In this document: piece by piece, positions 1 to 10,712 of the stretch
Position numbering within the stretch: position 1 is the stretch's first letter
Layout of the letters: every line of letters starts with the position of its first letter
NCBI GenBank assembly: GCA_028023455.1
Contig: JAQFVV010006200.1
Coordinates: forward strand, 9,600,521-9,664,520
DNA from: Epiperipatus broadwayi
Taxonomy: Eukaryota; Onychophora; Udeonychophora; Euonychophora; Peripatidae
Length of the DNA: 64,000 nucleotides
Reading direction: 5' to 3'
Translations under genes and position numbers: made by a program
Notes under the pieces: model-generated
The model's database searches: none
Told to the model about the DNA's origin: nothing
What the model saw: only the letters and a program-made list of their open reading frames with translations

Positions 1-52
1 AACTTATTCTTATCATTCACTCTCCATCCACATCTTTCACTATTATTTACAA
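1..52 (-). mobile_element. LINE fragment (third copy of the 40.6-45.2 kb LINE), cut by the window edge
   Basis: Bases 1 to about 52 repeat the sequence at about 45,079-45,130, both opening with AACTTATTCTTATCATTCA and continuing with only a few differences. At 45 kb this stretch encodes part of the region upstream of the reverse transcriptase, on the minus strand. The match stops near base 52, so this is the 5' end of a truncated or broken minus-strand copy whose body lies to the left, outside the window. Confidence 0.75.
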
Positions 53-159
53 TGAAGTTATTATCACTAGCGCATACTTTTTTTCATTATCAAACACCTT
101 AATCTAAACCATGTGTATTGTCTCTCATAAATATTTAATAAATTTCCAATACTCAAATT

Positions 160-1335
160 CACTTTCTGACAAAATTTCTTACAAATTGGGACAGCTCCAC
201 CTATTGATAGTATAATGAAACTATTAACATTCTGTATAAAAACAACCTACTTTCAAAATAACACAGAATTCTTTCAACAAAATCAAGGATGGCTATGGGC
301 TCATCATTGTCTCTCTCATTAGCAATATTGACATGGAACAACTTGAAACCTTAGCCATAAAAACTACTTCATATCTACCTAAAGTTTGGCTTCGTTTGTG
401 AATAATACCATTTGTTGTATGGCAACTTAGTGAAGCACGGCTACAAACTTTCTGATAACACATCAACAACATATCCCCTTTAGTTAAATTTACAATAGAA
501 TCAGATTAAGAACAAAAATTGGCATTCTTAGATCTTGTCACAAGTCTCCCTCATGGCAAAATCAAAATTACAGTTTACTGAAAACCTACACATACAGGAA
601 AATACCTAGCTTATACATCCTATCACACCAGAAACACAAAACATGGCATTATACTATCACTATGGAACAGAGCAAAAGAAGTTTGTTCAGAAACCAGTGA
701 TTTGGAAAAAGAAAAGATTTATATCGAACAAACTCTTATGAAAAATGGTCATCAATCAGCTGTTATTAAGTAAACGTTAAATAGATAATAAAAAGAACCA
801 TCAAGAGAAAAGACAATTATTGGTTCTATAGTTTACCCATACATTCCAAAAATAGCAGACATATTAAGGAAAATCTGCAATCAGTATATCAGAACAGCTA
901 TCCAGAGCCATACCATACCATGAGGAATTTTAACATCTACAAATCCTAAACTTGAAATGCTGAAAAGAAAAAATGCCTTTATAAAATACCATGTGAATGT
1001 GGAAGAACATATATTGGTGAGACCAGTCATCCCATGGAAAAGTGCTTGCAAATACACAAACAGATGATTAGAAGAGAGAAAACAGATGTGTCTAAGGTAG
1101 CAGACCATGTATGTGCCAATGAACATATGTTCAATTGGGAAAATACAAATATATTGGATAGAGAAAAAAGATACAAAGAAGAAAATTTAAAGAAGCTGCA
1201 CACATGACAATGGAAAAAAATTCCATAAGCCAACCTAGTGAAACTATACATATAATATATGGAAATCACTAATCAACATTCCTCTCAGGAAAAAATGGAG
1301 AAATCAGGAGGAACCTCATAGATAAGTATATGATA
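160..1335 (+). pseudogene. PLE-A: decayed Penelope-like element, reverse transcriptase end plus GIY-YIG nuclease
   Basis: Read in shifting plus-strand frames, the region follows the 3' two thirds of a Penelope-like polyprotein. At about 265-345 is the RT segment normally read as QG-AMGSPLSP-ANIFMEQLE, here frameshifted but ending in DMEQLET. At about 380-420 is the KVWLR stretch that precedes the catalytic YVDD, itself not readable. At 520-600 is a good match to the AFLD..VSLPHGKIKITVYRKPTHTGKYL block. At 975-1210 is a GIY-YIG domain reading YKIPCECGRTYIGETS, then RREKTDVSKVADHV and ILDREKRYKEENLKKL. In this family the nuclease is thought to nick the target and the RT to copy the element at the nick. 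At least three stops and several frameshifts make it non-functional. The 5' part is missing. Confidence 0.85.
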
Positions 1336-1339
1336 TTTT

Positions 1340-1600
1340 TACAGACTGTTGTCTTTAGTGAGATGGCTCAATTGGTTAGAGTGTTACCTTAAAATTCAAT
1401 ACTCAACAATCTAAGGGTCTAGGTTCAAATCCCATGCTAGTACTATCACTGATCAGGCCAGCAACATCTGAAGAAGAGAGGGGAATAATACTTCTTGAAA
1501 CATTGTGCATATACTAACTTGTTTGATGTGCTATTACTAACAGTTGAATATATTTGGAATATTTAAATAAAAGTTAATTTTTCTAAAGACTTTCAATACT
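1340..1600 (+). repeat. tRNA-like module joined to the PLE-A tail
   Basis: Immediately after the PLE-A coding remnant there is a Pol III-type pair: an A-box-like TGGCTCAATTGGTTAGAG at about 1373 and a B-box-like GGTTCAAATCCC at about 1431. The spacer is long, as in tRNAs with a long variable arm. The following 150 bases hold a CTGAAGAAG...CTTCTTGAAAC hairpin (1469-1504) and an A-rich end near 1590. The whole block, with about 90 bases of PLE tail before it, recurs at 3,045-3,412. It is either a SINE sharing the PLE 3' end or part of the PLE's own 3' region. Confidence 0.65.
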
Positions 1601-1747
1601 CATATTAGATGATGGAAATAGTCCAATATAAAAATATATTTAACTCTTTCATTGTTTATTTTTTATTATCATAATTTTAATTTGGTTTTATTAATTTTAA
1701 TCTTTTTTCTAGATTCATCTACTATCTTATCACATTCCTGCTGATGA

Positions 1748-2269
1748 GATAGTTTGGTGCTCTTTTAGTACGTGATCTCTGCCATTTTGAATTTCAAAAA
1801 TGACCAAAAACATCATCTGACACATCTAGGTGATAAAAAAGTACATGAAAATGCAAAACATTTAGAATTCGGGTCATGTGAGATCTATACGTGTTGCTTT
1901 TAATTGATATTATAGTCACATGACCTGAGTTCTAAATCTTTTACATTTTGGCTTTTTTTATTTTGCAATCTCAGATCTATTTATATACCTTCTCTCGATC
2001 TTTTTATATTTTTACAAAAATGAGGCTGTGTTAATGCATGTTAGCTTTTTATATTTTTAAAATATTTTTTGTTGCTTTTAATTGATATTATAGTCACATG
2101 ATTCAAGTTTTAAATATTTTACAATTTTTTTTTTTAATTAGTCAAGTTTTAAATATTTTACAATTTTTTTTTCAAATTAGTCACGTGACTCGAGTGTCAG
2201 ATGACAGTTTTGGTCATTTTTGAAATTCAAAATGGCCGATATCACGTACTAAAAGAGCACCAATAGTTT
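1748..2269. mobile_element. MITE-1, TIRs of about 75 bp with an 8-bp target-site duplication
   Basis: Left terminus GGTGCTCTTTTAGTACGTGA (from 1756) is the reverse complement of the right terminus (ending 2261), and the pairing continues inward for about 75 bp through GCCATTTTGAATTTCAAAAA. Flanks are GATAGTTT (1748-1755) and AATAGTTT (2262-2269), an 8-bp duplication with one mismatch, the length typical of hAT-type and Merlin-type insertions. The interior has no ORF but carries two direct copies of a unit beginning TTGCTTTTAATTGATATTAT (about 1894 and 2071) and a nested inverted repeat around TCACATGAC. A non-autonomous DNA transposon is the simplest reading; the superfamily is inferred only from the TSD length. 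Confidence 0.8.
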
Positions 2270-2618
2270 ACAAGAGTTTTCTTTTCACTAATTCATACTA
2301 TTGTCAGTTTTATTTCAAGACATTTCACATTTATTGATTCTTTTAACATTTCCTTGTTATTTTAAATTTAATTTATAAAAAAGAGAGTGGGTTTTCTTTT
2401 CGTAATAATTTGTTTATTTATTTTCAATTATAAAATATGCAATGCAGATAGACATATATGTGTGTTTTTACAATATATATTTTGTGAACATTACAATATA
2501 TATATATATGTTTGAGTTAAGATGAAAGGTGCATTGAGATAAGAATATAATTTGAAAATATATATTAAACAAAATTATTAAATAATGAAATGAATGTTTT
2601 CATGAGTAAAAGATGTTT
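2270..2618. other. AT-rich spacer, no gene seen
   Basis: AT-rich sequence with a short TATATATATG run at about 2,465-2,512 and no coding frame or paired repeat that I can support. Confidence 0.6.
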
Positions 2619-2978
2619 TATGAAACATGTTTTTGGGAATAATTTAATAAAATAAAATAATTTTAGAGACATTTTAGTAAGATAACACCTATCTTCAACT
2701 GGGTGAAACAACATAGTAATAGTCATAAGATTATATACATTTTAAAAACCCCAATTTGCATTAATTATTAACTATTTATAAGAGTTTGGTAACCCAAATG
2801 AATATAAAAAATACTGCTAAATATAAATGAAACTATTCAACATCCACATGAAACAATTCTATCTACTAAAACCATATGATTATTAATGTATTTCTTCACC
2901 CAGTTGAGGATAAGTGTTATCGAAACATCGGAAAATTAATTTTACTAAACATGGTTATTCCTGAAAACATGTTTCATA
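2619..2978. mobile_element. MITE-2, TIRs of about 90 bp, TA-flanked
   Basis: TATGAAACATG at 2619-2629 is mirrored by CATGTTTCATA at 2968-2978, and the inverted match runs inward about 90 bp to the segment reading CAACTGGGTGAA on the left and TTCACCCAGTTG on the right. Mismatches and a small indel show age. If the outer TA on each side is the target duplication, this is a Tc1/mariner-like non-autonomous element of about 356 bp. The 180-bp centre is AT-rich and non-coding. Confidence 0.75.
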
Positions 2979-3044
2979 GAACTATTAAATATTTAAAGTT
3001 TTTAAAAATATGTGCTATAACTGATGACATGTAAATCAACAGAA

Positions 3045-3412
3045 AGTCTACTAAAACAAATTAGTGTGATAATTTACAATATTTAGAAATCACTCATTAA
3101 TTGTCCTAAAATACTAAAATAAAGGAATTAAGCCTTTATAGATAAGTTTATAAAAAGTTTCCTGACTGTTACTTTTGACAAAATAACCTAGTGAATTAGA
3201 GCATCATTTTAGGTTCAGTCTTCACAAATCTAAAGATCACCAATTCAATTCTCATAGTTTCTGTTATTGATCTGGTTGTAATATCTTAAGAAGAGATAAG
3301 AATATTATACAAAATATTATGTTCCATTGTAACCCCTGTGTTGTTACTAACAGGTAAATGTATTTTAAAAAATATAAATAACTTTGAATTTTTCTAAAAA
3401 CATTTATTATTT
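3045..3412 (+). repeat. Second copy of the PLE-A tail plus tRNA-like module
   Basis: Aligns with 1,250-1,600: a shared AATCACT..ATTAA tail, then the ATAGATAAGTTTATA and GACTGTT landmarks, a decayed A-box region (AACCTAGTGAATTAGAGCAT), a decayed B box (CAATTCAATTCTCA near 3241), TCTTAAGAAG, and the same TTTGAATTTTTCTAAA end. It is more diverged than the first copy and lacks any RT or nuclease coding part, so it is a 5'-truncated copy. Confidence 0.6.
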
Positions 3413-3720
3413 TCAACTAGACCAAGAAAATAGAACAACATACCCAATTCCAAATAAAGTGTCATCATCCTGAATTTGAGGAGATCATTTTAAGTTCTTA
3501 CTTATAGAATACCATTTGATAGCATTTTAAAACACTTGAGGCAGTAGCAATTAAAAAATAATGTTGAATGTTAATAAGCATCATTAAAATATTTATTTTA
3601 TTATTGTAATAAATTTTTTTTTATTACTATAAAGGTAAGATAATCATACTCAAAGCACTTTTTTCATCAACTAATAATGAAACCAAAGTACGTTATATTT
3701 GTACTTTGTATATCAAATCA
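3413..3720. other. AT-rich spacer, no gene seen
   Basis: No readable frame, paired repeat or promoter-like module recognised. Confidence 0.5.
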
Positions 3721-4003
3721 GGCAAAACTCTCCATACAGTAGTGCCACTCAGTGCCAACCACAGTAATCAATGGATGCCAGAAGATTTGTGCATAAAATC
3801 CCTATCTAGTGCCTACTCATCCAATATCCCCAGACTAGTTTCTGGCTTGTGGCCTTCGTCAGTGAGGAGATAGAGATTTTATGCACAAGCCTTCTGGCAT
3901 CCATTGATTACTCTGGTTGGCACTGAGTGGCACTACTGTATGGAGAGTTTTGCCTGTTTTAATAACAGTAATGTGGTAGCATAAGAAATAATGATCATGT
4001 GAT
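3721..4003. mobile_element. FB element copy 1 (palindromic fold-back repeat)
   Basis: The left arm begins GGCAAAACTCTCCATACAG (3721) and the right arm ends in its reverse complement near 3955. The arms pair over roughly 95 bp through CAGTAATCAATGGATGCCAG. The centre (about 3805-3870) holds the family's conserved core. Beyond the right arm is the outer terminus ending in TGATCATGTGAT (3991-4003). At least six other copies occur here (23,966; 34,635; 45,162; 58,164; 58,600; 61,058). There is no coding capacity. The palindrome is long enough to extrude as a hairpin. Confidence 0.85.
3816..3869 (-). ncRNA. Hammerhead-ribozyme-like core in FB copy 1
   Basis: On the minus strand the core reads CUGACGA (3856-3862), then a hairpin GGC-CACAA-GCC (3844-3854), then GAAAC (3838-3842). 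These are the order and identities of the conserved hammerhead core: CUGANGA, stem II, GAAA. Outer segments CTCCTCA and GGATGAG can form an imperfect stem I. The pairs next to the core are A-A and A-G mismatches, so activity is doubtful. The FB copy at 61,058 has AGC/GCU in stem II where this one has GGC/GCC, a paired change. Called ribozyme-like, not ribozyme. Confidence 0.35.
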
Positions 4004-6780
4004 ACTTTGTATATCACCACATTGGCAGTCTTTTGGCCATCTGAGATTATTTTGGGACACATATGTTCTATTATAAAATAGCTACAAACCAATTTACTGA
4101 CTAATAATGGATACTGTGTGGATTGGATATCAGTTATGCATCTAAAGTAATTCCAATCATATTTGTGAGCTGAAAAAAAATCAAAGCTCATATAATTCAC
4201 ATTTAAACCTCAATTGGATATCCATACTATACCATCCATTCCCATAAACACTATTAATGTTTATATAATATATAGAAATGAAATTTTTAATTAACATAAA
4301 AAGAGGTAAACTGTATTAATATTTGATATTTTACCTACATAATAGAGTCAAAGCTTTGATAAAAGTATAATTAATAACAAAAGAATTCTAAGTGTTAAAT
4401 ATGCATTTTCTTATACAATATATTTTATATACTGTATACTTCTAATGTACTAAGAAAAACTTAAGGCATAAAATGCATGCTACATTTTATTTTAAAATTA
4501 TTTTTGCAATAATAAATTTTTAAAAAGTAAATGGTTGCTAACCAACATTAATAAATTCAAAAACCAAGAACAAAAGTTGTAAGTGGTTTGGAGGTAATTT
4601 CAAAGGCAGATTAAAATGTAAATTTATCTTTTAGAATAAAAGTAAAAATTAAAATAAAAGAAATCCTGTTTATTGAAAAACAGTAATCACAGATTACATT
4701 AGGTATATATGATTGGGTTAATCAGATTTTCTCTCTCTTACATTTTTTTTTTGCTATGAAGAAGTAGATAGGAAACAAGATAGCTAATCCTGGAATCATC
4801 AGAAATGTGAAAGCAGTAATAACTAAGAATTGTCTAATACCAAACCTTAAGAAGACAAATATCCATTTATCTTAAACTATGGAAGCAATCAAATATGGTT
4901 ATAGGATATCCTTTATGAGATGCTAAAAGATTTAGATATGTATATTCATTGCTGACCACTCTCTGTGCTAATTGGGTGAAAATGTTGCTCTGATAAACTA
5001 AATAGGCCTATCTTTTGTCTGTTGCCAAATATTTTATTGTGAAGTGAATAGAAATTATGCTAATCTGTCAAACTATTTCCAGGTGAATAACAAAAAAACT
5101 TATTCCCCAAAAAACAATAGAAAAAAATCGACATCCAAGAGAAGATCAGACAGTAATGGATAAAATGTCATACCAGTCAAAACACAGAAAAATAAAATAT
5201 ATAAAAAGTTTTCTATAAAATCAGCTGACTATGAAAAATACTTGTAAGACATTTTAATAATTAATTAATTAATTAATGAAGGCCTTTTAAATATATGTAA
5301 ACAACTATTAATATTTTTATTATATGGATTATTTAACTATTAGACATTTTAATTGTATAAAAAAATTCTTTTTTAAAAAAAATATTGTTATTTAATGTAT
5401 TTTTTTTCACTCATATATTATTAGAATAAGTATGTTGAGAGAAGATAAAAATAAATCCTAACATGTTCTTTTTATTGTTATTAAATATATTTTTAAAAAT
5501 CCTTAACAGTTTTTTTCCAAAGTTACTTTTATACTAATTGGTCTTGTGTAACATTTTAAGCTAACTGCCTAGAAATAAGAACCCACCATTCAATATAAGA
5601 TTATAAATTGATATTTTATAATCATTTGGAGAATCAATTTGTGGGTCACATTCCCCTTATCATTAAAATAGCATATTAATTTATTTTAATACTGGTGATC
5701 AAATATTACTTTTGATTAATTCCAGCCCTAGATGAGGGGTTAGATAATCAGAAAATATAACTGATTTTCTTGATTTAGTTGTACAGTTTTACAATTGTAT
5801 ATTTCAATAGGAATCTCAGTTTAAGTATGTTGTAAATAAAAAATATATATATTGTAGTCAATTTATAAATACCTCTTAATGACAAACACTTCTCTACATG
5901 AGTAAAATAAATCTGTATTGCTTCAAACATTACATGTTTTTTATAGTATTTAAGATATAATAATTATTAAAGCTAAACCACACATGCAAAAATATGTTAA
6001 TATAAAATTATAATTTTTTTTAAAGGGAGAATGACATTTGCCCAACATGTATATAAATGGTACATCTTTTATAAATCAGACTGAGCTTATTAGGCAACAA
6101 AGCAATTTGCAATCAGTTTTGTGCTTTTTAAATGTAATTTGTTATATATGTCAACATGAGTTTTATGCATGATTAGCATATATAAAGTGCAGTGAATGTT
6201 TATAATGTATCCATAGTGTGATAGGTTGGTCTAAATTCTGATCTGATGAATGCTTGTGATAGAAACGAGTTAAAATGAAAGATCCACTGTTAAAAGCAAA
6301 AAACTTACAATATATATATATATTTAAAATATCCATTCTATTATATATTCTTGTAACATATAATTTAGACATTTTAGACTTATGGAAAAAGAAAGGTAAA
6401 GTTGAGAGTTATTTCACATATTTAATTAAGTGAGGTTTACAGTAATTTCTACAAAAATAGGTGATTAGTAATAATTATTAATATATACATCTGAGATGGT
6501 TAATGTCAAAGTTGTGAGTGTAGAAAGTTTGACAATTGTAAATAAATGTATAATTGTTATGCATATGTATAATTCTTTTTTTTTTTTTAAAAAAAATAAC
6601 TAAAAGAATTCGGATTAAAACAAGTTCAAAAGATGAATAAATAAAATTATTTTTTTATTTAAGCTTAGTTTGAGGTTTTATATTTTTTAAAATAATGTTT
6701 GTAAATAAATTTAATTTTTTTAAAAAAGCAAACTGTTTATATATTTTTTAAATATATATTTTGGTAAATATGTTGTACAG
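4004..6780. other. AT-rich region, no gene seen
   Basis: Long A/T runs, a (TTAA)n patch at about 5,262-5,276 and an (AT)n patch near 6,312. No frame with recognisable protein character and no inverted or tandem repeat beyond simple sequence. Confidence 0.55.
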
Positions 6781-7210
6781 TCTGATATTTTGAAAGATAA
6801 AGAGAAGCTACATTGTAAAAATGAATTATTTACAAGGAGTGTGGAGAATAAAAACAATTACGAAAAAATATTTATAGAAAAACAAATGTGTTGCCAAACA
6901 AAACTTGTAATAGGGCGGAATCAGTTTAGTTTAATTCGTTCACAGATAATTCCACAAACCCACTTATATAGAGGTTTAGAGTCAGAGAGGTCATCAGTGA
7001 TAGCTACACTCTAAATGGTTTATTATACCAGAGCTATGAACTGGTAGAAAAACTGCACATGCATTCCTAGAAAGATAGCTATCTATTAATCAGCATTCTT
7101 ATTCTCATCATAAAGTTTTGCCAACGATTAACTCACTACATTGGGAGAGAGCATTTGAACCTTCATTAATTAAAGCCATTACTTGTGCTGATAAATTAGC
7201 AGTCATCCCC
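6781..7210 (+). other. Higher-complexity island with a 74-codon frame, unidentified
   Basis: This stretch is less A/T-homopolymeric than its surroundings. A plus-strand frame runs 6790-7014 from a TTG; its second half, ending SERSSVIATL, has a more protein-like mix than typical frames here. I recognise no family. It could be a transposon relic or chance. Confidence 0.2.
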
Positions 7211-8142
7211 ACACGTAACTAAAAAAATCGACTCAATAATAAAAAAAAGTAAAATTTTAGACATAAATTTTTACTCCATGAATCTTTTTTAAGAAACACA
7301 TCAATTTATTCATCTTCATAATATTTACAATTATATTTTCTTTTAAATCTGATAACGCTTTTTTAAAATAAAGAATATTTAAAATACTCCTGTAAATCAT
7401 GCCACAAATTTAATATTTTTTTTGCAAATCTTTATATGTGAAATAAATTTGCACACAGATTTAATAACTTATTTGAAAAAAAAAAAGGTAAATGTATTAT
7501 CAAAAACAGGTTTATTCAACTATGTTTACAATAAAAGAAAATGTTAAAATAATTTTTTTAATTTGGCAATACATTTATAAACCATTAAATTACTTAAAAA
7601 AAGTAAATGTATTTCACAAATTTATACTTATTTTAAAAGAACGTTTTGTTTTTCATTTTTAAACAAAAAAAAAATTAAAAAGAAGAGAATTTTAAACTCC
7701 ATAAAAAGAAAACTTCTTTAAACTTTTAGAATTATTTAATCTGAACAATAATGATTGTTAGATTCATTCTTTAAATGATATTGCGTTTTGTAGAGTACTA
7801 TTTATATTTACAAAGTGTGTACTTATTAGTTAATTCATTATATCTAAAGATGTAAGATGATTGTTATTTTATTAAAGTATATAATTTATCAAAGAATCCA
7901 AGTCTTATATTCTACTAAAGGTTAATTGTGACTGTGTATATATGGATACTATAAGTGATATTTAGAAATTTGAGAAAGTGAAGTTTTCTAGTAGTTCATG
8001 ATAGGTCTTTTCCTAAAATCTGAATGTATAGTTGTTATCCTTGTAGGGTCATTGATTGATATAGATATATATTGCACAAAGCTAGCACATATTATATATA
8101 TATGTAGCCTTTCTATTTTATTACATGATTTTATATATATAT
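7211..8142. other. AT-rich spacer, no gene seen
   Basis: A/T runs and short (AT)n near 8,090-8,145; nothing else supported. Confidence 0.5.
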
Positions 8143-8223
8143 GTCAAAGCGTTGACCGGGAGTGAACTCGGGCCAGCTGCTTGGAAGGCAGCTATGCTAA
8201 CCGCTAGGCCACCAATGCTTGAC
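8143..8223 (-). pseudogene. tRNA-Gly(TCC)-derived unit, probably retroposed
   Basis: On the minus strand, 8218 to 8148 reads as a tRNA: acceptor GCATTGG, D arm with GGCCTAGCGGTTAGCA, anticodon arm CTGCCTTCCAAGCAG (loop CTTCCAA, anticodon TCC, glycine), and a T arm around GAGTTCACTCC. A base is missing in the T arm and acceptor pair 3 is A-C, so a working tRNA is unlikely. The stem is extended outward by GTCAA on one side and TTTGAC on the other, exactly as in the copy at 26,300. On the minus strand the flanks ATTATGTA and ATCATGTA look like an imperfect 8-bp target-site duplication. Confidence 0.7.
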
Positions 8224-8909
8224 TACATAATACAGTCAATTTTTTTAGAAAATTTTACATTTTATATAAGTCTTTTTGTAATATAGTATTTTTTATATCT
8301 AAAGTGACTTAAAAAAATATTTTTTATTTGATGTAAAGTTAATTTAAATTATTTTAAAGTATTATTTAAATTTAATAATAAAATGAAGATATAGAATAGT
8401 ATTTATATTTAAATAAAAGTAAATAATTATTAGAGTTGTATAATATTATGCCAAAATAATAATCTTAGTAATAAAAATCAGTATTATATAAGTATTAACA
8501 GTTTAATTAAAAAAATAAATTATTTTAAATTATATTACATAATGACGTAATTACTGTAGTATGCAATGTGTGTTAATCTATGTGCACACACATTCTTGCT
8601 AAATTAATTAATTTTACTTCCTTGTACTAAAATTGGTTTATTATTTATAACAATTTTAAATTACAATTTATTTAATATCTATTTTTAAAGTGTATCAAAA
8701 TTATTATTACATAACAATAGTTTTATATTTCAAATATTTAGTGTAATAAAAAGTATTTTGTTATTAAAAGTATATTTAAAGATGGTATTTAGATAAAGTT
8801 TAAAATATATTATTTAATAAGATTTATTAATTAAATTATTTTTAATGTAAAAAAAAGCCAGACAAAAATTAATTTGCATGTAAATTTTTATTGTCTGAGA
8901 TTTAATTGA
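8224..8909. other. AT-rich spacer, no gene seen
   Basis: Simple AT-rich sequence only. Confidence 0.5.
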
Positions 8910-8947
8910 CCAATCAAGTAAGAGTCAAATATGGCTACAAATACAGG
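8910..8947 (+). promoter_or_regulatory. CCAAT plus degenerate TATA-like module
   Basis: CCAAT at 8910-8914 is followed 22 bp later by GGCTACAAATACAGG. A similar arrangement occurs at 20,861 and 22,062. No gene follows, so if real it is probably a relic transposon promoter. AT-rich DNA yields such motifs by chance. Confidence 0.15.
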
Positions 8948-10578
8948 TGATGATTGAGAAAATCAGTGGTCTATTAAATTTTGTAATCAATCAAGTAAAT
9001 TGTAAAGAATAAAACTGTATTCCTTATAGTCTAAATTTTAAGTTATATATTTCTTTAAATTTTATTGTTTTGTTTAGTAAAGTGTTCAAAGTAATTTATA
9101 AAATTATGAATAATAATTTAAGAAGTTTATTCAAATATTTTAATATGGAGCAAAACAACAATTTTCTTGTCAGTACTATGTAAAAAACTAACTAGAAACT
9201 ATGATGATGAATGGTAAAAATACGTGTTATCAGACAGAAATACTATTAGTCAGGAGGAATGAGGTGTTATTTAGACCGAAGAGCAATGTGAAGGATTTGT
9301 AAGGAATTTTTTTTTAATCATATTTGTATGTTTGATATTAAAGAACAATCTTATTTAGTTTTAATAATTAACAATAAAGAGCATAGACTTTTGTTTAATG
9401 AAGATATTAATCCTTGCTATTGGAAATTTATTTAAAATTTCTTTAGAATTTTTAATCAATTTAAGAAGAAAAAATGAATGCTAATTAATTATTTAGTGAA
9501 ATGAATTTACTATCTATTAGTCCATTATATGTAATAATGCAAATGTTTTTAATATAAGAAATATATACTAACCTGAAGGAGAATTATATAATTGAATAAT
9601 GTTTATCAAGTATTGTGCAAGTTATTAGAAGAATAAATATTGCGAGTATAAGAAGAGCTATATACGTTATAAGTTGATTATAAATATTGTTGAAAACTAT
9701 ACTGATCTATAGGAGAATGTTCTAAATGTATGATGTGATTAAAAGAAATATTATTGTAAATTATTGGTGTGCAAATGTGTATACATGACAGAAGAATTCT
9801 AAACTTGGAAGAACTTACTAGCAATATAGTTAAAATTATTTATAATGCTTCTATATGAAAAATTTGGAGAATTTGTTTTAAATGAAAAGCAGTAAGTTAT
9901 TAAATGTGAATTAAAGAAGAAACTTTTAGAAATGTGATAATTATTAAATTTATTAAGATAAATGCTTATTATTAATTGCTCTGAAATTTGCTTCATCAAG
10001 GAGATAAATTAAATGAACTTTATTATAAGTGCATTTTATCCTGTATTGGTGAACAATATTTCCATTGGATTTTTCTTTAAATTTTTTGCATTTATGTTGC
10101 ACAGAGTTAAGAGTGTGGTAGGAGAGAGAAGAAAAATCTCTTTTAGTTAAATGAACATTGTTATAGTAACAAGCACCCCCCCCCCCAATTTCAGCTTCAA
10201 GAAAAATGATGAAAGGGAACTTTTATTATTTCCATTTTTTTCTTAGTTAAGAAATATATTTAGGTAATTTAATAATTATATGTATTATTATATTTAAGAT
10301 GTAGTTAAGATTTATATAATATGTGCATTTTATATTTAATATTTGGTAAAAAAAAAAAAAAGAAAATTTAATAATAATAAATCTATAACTTAAATGGAGT
10401 TAAAATAATAAGAGAGGATTGCTGTAATAATCATAGCGATATGATTAAGGTAAAATTTTATTAATGCATTTAAATTTCAATCTGGGTATTTATTTATGAG
10501 AGTGATAAATCAGGTAAACTGAATATTATATTTATTCTGTTTATTTATGTTAGAGTAATTTATTTTAGAAGTTTTATT
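8948..10578. other. AT-rich region, no gene seen
   Basis: Contains a poly-C run at about 10,177-10,186 and otherwise AT-rich unique sequence. The longest minus-strand frame (9,799-9,999) is low complexity and not supported. Confidence 0.5.
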
Positions 10579-10712
10579 GTTATATGCTGATCTATTTAGA
10601 TATCATTAAAGTATGAATATAAATGTTATATGCTGGATCTGTTTAGATACCATATCCAAAGTATGAATAAAAATGTTGTAAGCAATATCTGTTTAGAGAC
10701 CATATGCATAAC
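10579..10712 (+). repeat. Minisatellite, three degenerate units of 46-50 bp
   Basis: Units start at 10,579, 10,625 and 10,675 with GTTATATGCTGATCTATTTA, GTTATATGCTGGATCTGTTT and GTTGTAAGCAATATCTGTTT. Each continues TAGATACCATATCC..AGTATGAAT or a close variant; the third unit is cut short. Confidence 0.75.

Noticed and set aside
881-1269. Minus-strand frames across PLE-A
   Set aside because: Antisense to the GIY-YIG coding region, which reads well on the plus strand.
3816-3869. Proven active hammerhead ribozyme
   Set aside because: The bases bordering stems I and II are mismatched and I cannot score the fold, so it is kept only as ribozyme-like.
3859-4200. 113-codon minus-strand frame
   Set aside because: Its C-terminal half is the FB right arm; the same arm gives similar frames at 58,415 and 60,930, so this is repeat sequence, not a gene.
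8148-8218. Functional tRNA-Gly gene
   Set aside because: The T arm lacks a base, one acceptor pair is mismatched, and a sister copy shares a non-tRNA extension, so a retroposed pseudogene is more likely.
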